Source: Chara braunii (Eukaryota; Streptophyta; Charophyceae; Charales; Characeae). From it: DNA of 49,457 nt. A program made the position numbers and the translations under genes. The notes under the pieces are model-generated. The model searched no databases. It was not told where the DNA came from and worked only from the letters and a program-made list of their open reading frames with translations. The DNA lies in the NCBI GenBank assembly GCA_003427395.1, contig BFEA01000037.1, positions 1,730,982-1,780,438 of the forward strand. Direction: 5' to 3'. Positions within the stretch are counted from its first letter, which is position 1, and each line of letters begins with the position of its first letter. Shown here one piece after another: positions 41,646 through 49,457 of the stretch.

Positions 41646-41934
41646 GGCGACCGGTAGACGCCGTGGAGGTTCCCGGTCTAGGAGTCAAGTTGACCCCAAT
41701 GCTCCTCCATGGGAGAAACCGGGTCTCACAGAGGATTTGTGGAGAGATCGGAACTCACGGCAGGCCTGTATTCGTTGTGGCCAATATGGCCATAACCAGT
41801 TCAAGTGCCGCAACAAGAAGGTGACCGATAAGACCCCGCCTACGATGGGGCAGGTGTTGGGATCCGCTCATCCCGTTGGTAGCAATGTTGCCAGTACTTC
41901 AGGCAGTGCGCTGGGAAACACGTCGGGCCAGTAG
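41646..41934 (+). pseudogene. gag: Element D gag, nucleocapsid with zinc knuckle
   Basis: Basic segment GRRRGGSRSRSQVDPNAP, then CIRCGQYGHNQFKC, a perfect CX2CX4HX4C knuckle at 41767-41808, then a Ser/Gly-rich tail to TAG 41932-41934. It is open over about 100 codons. Confidence 0.88.
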
Positions 41935-41963
41935 GAATACTAACCGTTCCTGCTAGGGTCGAG

Positions 41964-42560
41964 ATGGTGGAGACACCCTCACCATCTCGAGAGATGGCCC
42001 AAGCTACTGACTCCAGCGTCGTCCCGCAAACACATTCAGACCCATCGAGCCTCTGTTTGAGGAATGTGTTTGAGTCCTTAGAGGAGTTAGAGGTAGAGTG
42101 GTCTAGATCAGACCCGCTAGATTCTTGGACAGCCCTAGTCAAAGCCCCTAAGGGTGAGATGTTCGTCAGCGAGGTTGTCATTGGCGGCCGCAAGGCCGGG
42201 GCCTATTATGACACTTGCTCGACAAGGAACTTTATTAGTCGCGCGTGCGTTGAGAGGCTGCGTTTACAGGGGCAAGTGCAGCGCCTGAGTCGACCTGTGC
42301 CAACAAACAGCGCATGGTATTCAACGACTACCTCCAGGATGTTGAGTGTTGTTTCCCGTACGCGGGAGGAGAATTGAGACATCGCGTCTCGTTCCTAGTG
42401 AGTGACGAGCTCCCAATGGATATGTTACTAGGTATGTACTACCTCTCTGTGGCACGGCCCCAGTTTGACTGGGACCGAAAAGTGGTCAAACACACTTTGC
42501 CAGGTGGAGGGACCGCCATATTACATAAGTTCAAAGCTAGTAGTCTGATTGAGTCCTATG
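41964..42560 (+). pseudogene. pol: Element D protease-like domain with D-T-C motif
   Basis: EMFVSEVVIGGRKAGAYYDT then CSTRNFISRACVERLRL: the active-site triad is D-T-C (Asp 42210, Cys 42216-42218), as in C. A frame change near 42310 precedes ELRHRVSFLVSDELPMDMLL and GMYYLSVARPQFD. A stretch present in C (about 15 bases, around 27783) is missing at the shift point. Confidence 0.85.
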
Positions 42561-44252
42561 GGTGCATGTGTGTACGAGTTTGTGGTGATGCCTTTCGGCC
42601 TTTGCAATGCTCCTGACACCTTTCAGCACGCTATGAATCGGATATTCCATGACTACTTGGATAAGTTTGTCATTGTGTACCTCGATGACGTACTTATTTT
42701 TAGTAAGATTGTCGAGGAGCATGTTGCACACTTGGACAAAGTCCTTAGTCTCCTGCGACAGCACAAGTTCAAGATCAACGGTGAGAAGTGCGAGTTTGGC
42801 CGGACCCGTGTCTTGTACTTGGGTCATGAGATTTCCGCAGAAGGGTTGAAGCCCGATGACGCGAAGGTGGCCAACATTCGTGACTGGCCGCGTCCTCAAT
42901 CTGTGACTGAGATGAGATCTTTCTTAGGAATGACAGGCTACTATAGGACTTTCGTTAAGAACTATAGCATAGTGGTCGCTCCTTTGACTGATCTGACCCG
43001 CCTTGACACCCCATGGGAACGAACAGATGAGTGCGAGGCTGCTTTCAAACATCTGAAGCATGCATTGACGCACTACGAGGTCTTGAAACTTCCTGATCCG
43101 GATAAGCCGTTTATAGTCACCACGGATGCCAGCCAATATGGCATTGGCGCCGTGCTCGTGCAACATGAGGGGCCAAAGTTGAGGCCTGTAGAGTACATGT
43201 CCAAGAAAATGCCGTCTCAGAAGTTGGCTAAGTCCACCTATGAGAAGGAACTCCATGCGGTGTACAACGCTCTGACCCATTGGAGACACTATCTCCTTGG
43301 GAGGTTCTTCATCCTCAGGACTGATCATCAGACCCTGAGATGGATGAGAACTCAGTCGGTGCTCTCTGATGCTCTCAAGCGTTGGATCGAAGTCATTGAG
43401 CAATATGACTTTGACCCTCAATATCTGAAAGGGGAGTACAACAAGGTTGCGGATGCCTTGTCGTGTAGACCTGATTTCTCAGGTGCGCTGATAACTGAAT
43501 TTGATCTGACGGACAATGTTACTCAGTCCTTGGTGGAAGCCTATCGCGAGGACCAGTTCATGTCTGAGATCATACGCAGACTCCAGGCCAAGGACAAGAA
43601 GACCTCTGCCGAGTTTGAATTGGTCAATGGCTTTCTGTTCCTTGAGAAGGCAGGGAATAAACGATTGTGTGTTCCTAATAGCGAGTATTTGCGTAGTTTG
43701 TTTTTAGGTGAATGCCATGACGCCACCAGACATTTTGGGTATAAGAAGACCACAGCCAATTTGCTGCAGCGATTCTGGTGGCCCACGATGATGCGAGACG
43801 CCCAACTGTACGTGGAGACTTGTCAGGTATGTCAAAGAGACAAGCCACATACTCAGGCTCCTCTTGGGCTCCTGAAGCCCCTTCCGATTCCGGAAAGGCC
43901 TGGTGAGAGTCTGTCAATGGATTTCATGGATACTCTGATCACCAGCAAGAGTGGAATGCGCTATACCTACGTCATTGTGGATAGATTTAGTAAGTTTGCT
44001 AGACTAGTAGCGATGCCGGCAACAGCTAAAACGGAGTATGTCATTAAGATGTTCAAAGAGAATTGGGTTAGAGATTTTGGGTTGCCCAAGTCCATAGTGA
44101 GTGACAGGGATGTCCGATTTACCAGTGAGTTGTGGAAAGCCGCGGCTGCGGAACAGGGGACCCAGTTGCAAATGACTTCTGGGAATCACCCAGAGTCCAA
44201 TGGCCAAGCCGAGCAACTAAGCTGTGCTGTTCAACACCTGTTGAGGCATTAG
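42561..44252 (+). pseudogene. pol: Element D RT (N-terminus deleted), RNase H and integrase core
   Basis: The longest open pol frame in the window. RT enters at YEFVVMPFGLCNAPDTFQHA, with YLDD at 42678-42689. RNase H has FIVTTDASQYGIGAVLVQHE and YNKVADALSCR. Integrase has HFGYKKTTANLLQRFWWP, ETCQVCQRDK, SMDFMDTLITSKSG, SIVSDRDVRFTS and ESNGQAEQLS, so the full DDE triad is present. RT lacks its first roughly 180 residues because about 545 bases found in C (28070-28620) are deleted at TGTGT|ACGAG. It ends at TAG 44250-44252. Confidence 0.93.
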
Positions 44253-45013
44253 ATCAAGCCCAATCAGGTGGACTGGGATGAGAAGCTTGCTCTCATCGCC
44301 AGCTTGTACGATAACACTGTACACAGCGCCACCGGGGTGAGCCCAAACAGCTTACTGCTAACTTTCAAGCCTAAACTGCTCTTAGACTTTCTTCTTCCTG
44401 AGAATCAGACCACTGCTGCACCAGGTACCTTAGAATTTGCTTATCGGTATGAACAGAAGATGCAGAAGGCTGTAGAACAGATGCAGAAGGCACAGGCTGC
44501 AATGATAGAGTCTGAAAATAGACACCGCCGTCCTTCCACGTTTCAGGTTGGGGACAGAGTCTGGAACACGGGATTTCCCGCAAACTCATGCCCCAGTACT
44601 TTGGACCCTGGGAAGTCTTGGACATCGTTGGGACAGATCCGGATGGGCCATCTTATGTTATCCGGATCCCTGGTCATCTCTGAACTTACCCTGTCTTTCA
44701 CGCCTCCAAGCTTGCACCTTCCAAGGAAACAGATGAGTTTCCTTCTCGTCGCTCAATGCTGCCCCCAACCATGGATGGAGAAGTGGACATCGATGACATC
44801 GTGGATCACAGGGAGCTGCCAGCTCAGAGACCTGCAGGAAGGGGACGTCCCCCTAAACCGAAGCTGCAGTATCGCGTTCGGTTCAGACATCATACTGATC
44901 CCAAGGAGGACCGTTGGTTCACGAGGGAAGAACTCATGCAGACCGCTCCTCAAGTTGTAGCCCATTATGAGAAATCTCTGCAGAAGGGAAAGCGCCCCAT
45001 GATTGAAGACTGA
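44253..45013 (+). pseudogene. pol: Element D integrase C-terminus with chromodomain-like tail
   Basis: After the TAG, IKPNQVDWDEKLALIASLYD continues through HRRPSTFQVGDRVW, where about 23 bases present in C are missing and the frame shifts. From 44756 the tail is open: MLPPTMDGEVDIDDIVDHRE, then GRGRPPKPKLQYRVRF and DRWFTREELMQ, ending at TGA 45011-45013. The layout equals the tail of C. Confidence 0.87.
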
Positions 45014-45050
45014 GCTTCTCAGAGGACTGTTGAAGCTAAGGAGCAGGGAA

Positions 45051-45675
45051 TGCAAGGCCACTGCCTCTATGAGCCCCATAAGGCCCCCTTTTTGCAGCCC
45101 GTCGGCCGCCCTAAGTGAAGGCAGGCTTGACGAGGCCCTCAGGGCCCTATTCTGGCCACCACGCAACTCAGGAAATTCAGGCCGTTGCGCAGCGCCAGTT
45201 GGTTGAGTGAACCCAGGCCCTGGGCAGCCTGTGTGAATGTATGTGAAGCAGGCCCTGGGCTGGATNAGGCCGTTGCGCAGCGCCAGTTGGTTGAGTGAAC
45301 CCAGGCCCTGGGCAGCCTGTGTGAATGTATGTGAAGCAGGCCCTGGGCTGGATATGGGTACTGGGCCAAACACAGGCCAAAGGCAGTTGGGCACATGCAA
45401 CCACCTCAGGCCCAAGGCCTCGGCATCGTAGTGTAGGCTAGATAGGATCTGCCACATGTAGTCTGGGCGTCGAGCGCCAGATAGGATATCAACTCTGGTT
45501 CTTCGTTGATGATGATGGGACTATTTCAGCATTGTCAATTATGAACTCTTGGTGTGTTCTTATTTGTTGAATCTCGTGGTGCAATTCTGCTGTTGGTTCG
45601 AGGTCACGACTATCTGGACTCGTATGTATGATGCTGTTTGATTGCTGAAATTCGCTATTGCTCATCTTCCTTGCA
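45051..45675 (+). mobile_element. Element D 3' LTR, internally deleted
   Basis: Starts TGCAAGGCCACTGCC, has the same hairpin, and an N at 45266 between two 87-bp copies. It jumps from CAGGCCCAAGGCCT to CGGCATCGTAGTGTAGG, omitting about 375 bases that are present in the 5' LTR (about 38070-38448). Ends CTTGCA. Confidence 0.88.
45179..45353. other. Assembly join: N between 87-bp duplicate copies
   Basis: AGGCCGTTGCGCAGCGCCAG and the following bases flank N 45266 identically, in element D 3' LTR. Confidence 0.8.
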
Positions 45676-45979
45676 TAAGAGTGAATAGGACATAAAAAAA
45701 CATCACCTGAGATCAGATGTGAATGACGACAAGTAATGGGGGATGTATAAATCTGGTCACTCAATGCAGACTCGCCTGGAAGTTCCATGACATTGTGCGA
45801 CTTCTGTCACAATGCAAGTGATGAGAAATATGGGAATATTGTTTTCTGAAGGGGGAGAACATGGGGAGACCTAAGGAGCATAACATTAGACAAAAGAAGG
45901 CGTCAACTGGACTTGGACAACACAAAGGAATGGGCATGTATAGATCTTGTCACTGCCAACTTACTGGCTGCATACTCAC
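45676..45979 (-). other. Putative intron downstream of MBD4-like exon, with partial exon duplication
   Basis: On the minus strand the exon at 45980-46176 is followed by GTGAGT, a good 5' splice site. Further on, 45720-45822 repeats the exon end and adjoining intron in degenerate form: TGGAAGTTCCATGACATTGTG against CCAATTCCATGAAGTTGTG, and GGGGATGTATAAATCTGGTCACT against GGGCATGTATAGATCTTGTCACT. The repeat continues across element D into 37520-37595. Confidence 0.55.
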
Positions 45980-46176
45980 TTGCCAATTCCATGAAGTTGT
46001 GTAACTTCCGTCCAGTCATCACGCAAGTACTCCTTAGAGAACCTTTGGATCATCTTTGCTCGCTTGTTCTGAAGACCTAACGAATGGATGACCTCTGCTA
46101 TAGCTTCTGTTGATGCCGAAACAGCCTCTGCGGGATTTGGTATAAGCTCAAATAGTTCCCATATCACACGCTGCAT
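45980..46176 (-). pseudogene. MBD4-like DNA glycosylase exon (isolated)
   Basis: On the minus strand the sequence MQRVIWELFELIPNP, AIAEVIHSLG, LQNKRAKMIQRFSKEYL and DDWTEVTQLHGIGK matches the HhH-GPD glycosylase domain of plant and animal MBD4, which removes T or U from mismatches with G in base-excision repair. LHGIGK is the hairpin of the helix-hairpin-helix DNA-binding motif. The exon is bounded by TTTTGTGCAG (acceptor) and GTGAGT (donor): 197 nt, no stops. The following exon with the catalytic Asp (PEDH-type motif) is not seen, and element D lies about 300 bases downstream. It could be a real exon of a gene stretched by transposons or a captured fragment. Confidence 0.8.
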
Positions 46177-46759
46177 CTGCACAAAAGTGGTGGCCACAAA
46201 CATTACAGAGAAGAAGACAGAAAATGCCTCAGAGAAATTTGATTGAAATGCTGAAATGCTGCATTGTAGCACGGCCATCAACCACACTTCAGCACACAGC
46301 TTCACGCACACGATGCACACAACACGAGATGTGAACACTTTGGAAATCGCTCGCAAATTCAAGTCTTGCATCCAACTCTCGCATGCACATTCGGCTGGCT
46401 ATAGCCACAAACACTGCAAACATGTATGTCTCCCCTTTACCCTCTCTACCTACTCTACCCTCAGGCCTCTCTCTCTGTCTGAATGTCTTCCTCTGCTCTC
46501 AATGTCACTCTCCCTCTCTCTCACTACTAAGCTATGGCGCAAGGCGTCACCAACTACAGACTATGTCAGCCTAACTCACTGCTTGACTGAAAAGACCAGC
46601 CTAACTCACTGCTTGACTGAGAAGACCAAACGAGTACTTCTGCTCCAAGCATGAATGCAGACTGTGTTCACACTTCGCCGCCGCTGGAATTTTGTTCTGC
46701 CTACAGTTGCCAGCTCTGGACTTTTCTGGACCAATACCCTTCCTTATCGGGCAAACACA
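46177..46759. other. Non-coding stretch between MBD4-like exon and element E
   Basis: CT-rich sequence with no exon I can recognise. A 30-bp tandem duplication (CAGCCTAACTCACTGCTTGA) lies at about 46567-46627. On the minus strand this would be the upstream intron of the MBD4-like exon; the polypyrimidine-rich acceptor region is at 46177-46200. Confidence 0.5.
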
Positions 46760-47710
46760 TGTTCTGGGCAGAGGCCCCCAGCAAGCCAAGTGCCCGCCCT
46801 AAGTGAAGGCGGGCCTGAATATTCATCAGAGGCCAAAACTCGACATTGTCATATATGGGTATTCAGGCTGTTGCAGCCCGCCAGTCGGTTGAGTGGATGT
46901 GTAAGCCTCACTAAGCTGCGTCGTACAGTTGGCCCAAGCCTTGGCAGTTGAGCCTGGGCACATACACACAAAGCAGGGCCGATACATCTTGAAGTGGCCA
47001 CAGGCCTATGCAAAAGCGGTACTGTCAGCGCACCTACCCCAGGGATCTGTGCAAGTGCATCGAACAGCCCGAGTCTGGATAATGAGGCCGTGCCCAACTG
47101 TAAAGGGCCCAGGCCCTCAACAGTACTCTTGGGCCTGGGTGCAGGTACTGGAACCCAACACGAAGCTACTGGAAGCTTCCGGCCAGGGCACACGCAACAT
47201 CCAGGAGCCTGCCACTTCCATATAGGAATAGACGCAGCCCAGGCCAGGCATTCGGGCCTGCGCAGGAGGGCAGTGGTGCGCTGGCGGCCATAGCCGGGCT
47301 GCTAGGCCGATCTGGTGGTCTTCAGGGAAGGAGGCGAGTGTGCGGGTTATCAAGGTCTGATGAGGGTGACGAGATACGTACCTGGTGCATGAAGAGAGGT
47401 CGGCTATGGTGTTGACATCATGTACATTGGTCTTCGAGAGTCGAAGTGAGCCTGTTGCGTGAACACAGCTGTAGGTAGGATAATCGAGTAGAGTAGGCTA
47501 GGCGCTGGGCGCCAGACAGAGAGGAGCGACTTTGGATACTGTGTTGGTGTGGCCTGAGGGCTTGAACATTGGCTCATTACTTCATTGTATTGCTCTATTT
47601 GGATGGATTCTCGGTGCAATTGTGCTCTCTGCTTGTACACGACTACTTGATCATCTGTGTGATTTCGCAACTTGGTTTTCTGTACATCGTTCACACTCAT
47701 ATTCCTTGCA
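46760..47710 (+). mobile_element. Element E 5' LTR (start uncertain)
   Basis: Ends ATTCCTTGCA followed by a primer binding site, and carries GCCCGCCCTAAGTGAAGGCGGGC near 46791, a perfect 7-bp stem hairpin shared with the LTRs of C and D. TGTTCTGGGC at 46760 is my best guess for the start because its distance to the hairpin resembles that in C and D. Confidence 0.75.
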
Positions 47711-47713
47711 ATT

Positions 47714-47726
47714 TGGTATCAAAGCC
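47714..47726 (+). promoter_or_regulatory. Element E primer binding site
   Basis: TGGTATCAAAGCC lies three bases after the LTR end. It is the initiator tRNA-Met type with one difference from TGGTATCAGAGCC. Confidence 0.88.
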
Positions 47727-49003
47727 GGGTCGTGATCGCCGCTTACCTGGCACAAGCGACATTGTTACTTGGTGCGCTGATGATGCTTCAGGTACAGTAA
47801 GGATACTTTGGCGCTGGCTTTATAGAGCAGGGCCCAGGTAGAGGGGTCGGCCGCTGGAAGGCTGTGGTGACAGCGTGGGAGATGTGGCGACATCGGATGT
47901 ATGTATGATGATGAGAGCATGCTGATGTGGCATTTTGGCTGAGGTGGCACTGCATCGAGTCGTGGGTGGTACCGAGGCTATTGACCTGTCATCGAAATGC
48001 ACATTGGCCCAATTGGTGAGAAATTTGTGGTTGAGGGCAGCTATCTCCGAGTACGTTGTTCCCATTTCTTATCTACCCTCTTAATCTCTTCTTACCGTGA
48101 GGAAGTGAGTCCAACCTTGAGTGTCCTCTCTTTGGTGAGGAGTCGTGTGCGCTCTATCTTGAGAGACGACATTCTTCCCGGTGGCGCATCTGGCAGGAGA
48201 GGGCGGTGCCTCCGAAGGGCCCTGGTCGAAGCACGGGTCACGGTCACCATGCCAACCCATGGGAGTAGTACACGCAGGCCATGCTGCTTTGTCCGTTGAG
48301 GCTCTTTGCTGCGCTGATAGAAGGGGTGTGCGGACTGACCAGTCCTATATAGACGCTCCCAGACCGTCTATAAACATTTCTGGTTGGGGTCTGAACTGTC
48401 CACTGACTGTGATCGTCGTCCTGATTGCGACGTTAAATAATTCCTCGGGACTTTCGTGGGCTGTCCTTAAATTGCCTCTTGATTAGCCAGATCAGTCAGA
48501 CGTAAGGCTCGTTGTGCTCAAGGGTAAATAACGGGCAGGCTGGTCATAAGCATACGCCTTGGGCATAGGGGTGGGCCGTTAATGCACACCTTGGACACCG
48601 CCGCTTGATGATGCTCACAGGCACGTTGGATATAGGAGAAGGAGATTCCAATTGAGGACTCAACTGGCAAACACTATCATTCCCATTGTGCATACATGTG
48701 CTCGCATTAGTTTATTTTTATTTTGATTAGTTGGTTGACAGACTGCTGATACCTAACAGACAGCTTAGAGTAGGACTGTAATATTCTCCCATAGTCAGTT
48801 CTTCTCAAAGCTTTTGTACAAAACTAATCAGGATAGAAGTAGACTATGCGTGCAGTCTGTGTAGATGTTGTTGACACCGCTTGACCGGTAGTCTAGGTAA
48901 CTCGCCGAACATTATTTTATTTTAATTATCTTTAAAACCGATCAGACNCATGTTGTGGTAGGTCCTAGAAAGGACACTAGTGCAAACAGCGTCTGCCTAG
49001 CGG
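47727..49003 (+). other. Element E leader
   Basis: Alignable with the leaders of C and D: GGGTCACGGTCACCATGCCAACCC near 48235, TATAAAC at 48369-48375, CTGTGATCGTCGTCC, and ACGTTAAATAATTCCT near 48430. No coding signal. One N at 48948. Confidence 0.7.
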
Positions 49004-49457
49004 ATGAGTGGATCAGCCGGGGGTGAAGGTACAGCTGACGATAGGAGGCAGACACGACGGAACATAGGTAGGATACCCATAGTGTTCCAGGTCCTACTAC
49101 CAAGAGACAAATGAAGAATAAGGGCCGAAGCTAGGGCCCGTAATCTAGAGATTGCAAGAGAAGCAGCAGCAGCTGCGGAGAGAGCATTGGCAGCAGCAGC
49201 AGCTAGTGCGGTAGCAATGGCTACCTTTGCAGCATCGTCTGCTGCAAACTCCCTCGGCATGCCGCAAGGATGGTCCCTCTCGCAGTCCGCCTCCAGTACG
49301 TCAGGAGTTGGCTCTAGTTAGATGGCGGGCGTGCAGTCCATCTCGCCACCTCCACGCACCCGGGAGCAGATGGAGCTCCAGCAAGTTGAGAGGATCCGCT
49401 TGAGGCTAGGGGAGGAACTTAAACAAGCTACTAAAATAGAGAAAGAGATTAGAGATA
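49004..49457 (+). pseudogene. gag: Element E gag, start only
   Basis: From ATG 49004: MSGSAGGEGTADDRRQTRRN, a TGA near 49109, then AEARARNLEIAREAAAAAER, an Ala-rich stretch, a TAG near 49319, and EQMELQQVERIRLRLGEELK. The layout of an Arg-rich head, Ala/Ser region and Gln/Glu helix equals the gag of C and D. The window ends inside it. Confidence 0.8.

Larger units (their letters stand above)
37596..45675 (+). mobile_element. Element D: Ty3/gypsy chromovirus, close relative of C
   Basis: The LTRs are 37596-38707 and 45051-45675, both starting TGC(A/G)AGGCCACTGCC and ending CTTGCA. ATAAG precedes the left LTR and is found at 45675-45679, a 5-bp target-site duplication if the last A of the LTR is shared. 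Gag is largely intact, the protease is frameshifted and the RT N-terminus is deleted. A single 567-codon frame then covers RT palm to integrase core. Confidence 0.92.

Noticed and set aside
45940-45980. Direct read-through of the MBD4-like exon into TATGCAGCC (Tyr-Ala-Ala), as in the protein after GIGK
   Set aside because: Read-through meets TGA immediately, and GTGAGT is a strong donor; the Tyr-Ala-Ala match is only three residues and out of frame, so probably chance.

Overview
The window looks like repeat-rich nuclear DNA of a green plant or streptophyte alga. Four observations support this. Four interstitial TTTAGGG telomere units lie at 20066-20094. All primer binding sites match the 3' end of plant initiator tRNA-Met. 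A plastid psbH copy and a patch of plant-type mitochondrial genes have been pasted in. The few non-transposon sequences are eukaryotic: a U6 snRNA copy and an intron-flanked MBD4-like exon. A charophyte such as Chara is my best guess, but the sequence alone does not prove it. Almost everything else is Ty3/gypsy LTR retrotransposon of the chromovirus type (gag, protease, RT, RNase H, integrase, chromodomain-like tail). I name the elements Gy1 and A to E.

Layout. 1-7458: Gy1 (+) has gag-pol from 677, a polypurine tract at 6134-6146 and a 3' LTR from 6147; its 5' LTR is not recognised. 7549-16867: element A (-) is complete but decayed, and its right-hand LTR carries a roughly 300-bp plastid insert with psbH. 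16876-36376: element B (+) is complete but dead. Its protease gene is split at 21912/32013 by element C (+, 21913-32012). C's gag is in turn split by a roughly 1.3-kb mitochondrial insert (cox2 and mttB pieces, a tRNA-His, a degenerate tRNA-Leu and a LAGLIDADG endonuclease pseudogene), and the adjacent 0.5 kb of gag is inverted. 36377-37595: non-LTR DNA with a U6 retropseudogene in a 16-bp target-site duplication and a 380-bp tandem repeat. 37596-45675: element D (+), a close relative of C, keeps a 567-codon open RT-RNase H-integrase frame but has lost the start of RT. 45676-46759: host-like DNA with an MBD4-type DNA glycosylase exon on the minus strand. From about 46760 to the window end: LTR, leader and the start of gag of element E, a third relative of C and D.

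Working together. Each element once encoded Gag for the particle and Pol for proteolysis, reverse transcription from an iMet-tRNA primer and integration. All copies carry stops, frameshifts, deletions or lost catalytic residues, so none looks autonomous as assembled. The nesting gives relative ages: B is older than C, and C is older than the mitochondrial insertion. The most informative parts are the organelle insertions (with a paired LTR as an empty site for the plastid one), the rearranged gag of C, the U6 retrocopy and the stray MBD4-like exon.

Caveats. Nine single Ns are present; five sit exactly between perfect 44-94 bp direct repeats and look like unmerged contig overlaps. Coordinates of decayed elements are by eye and may be off by a few bases.
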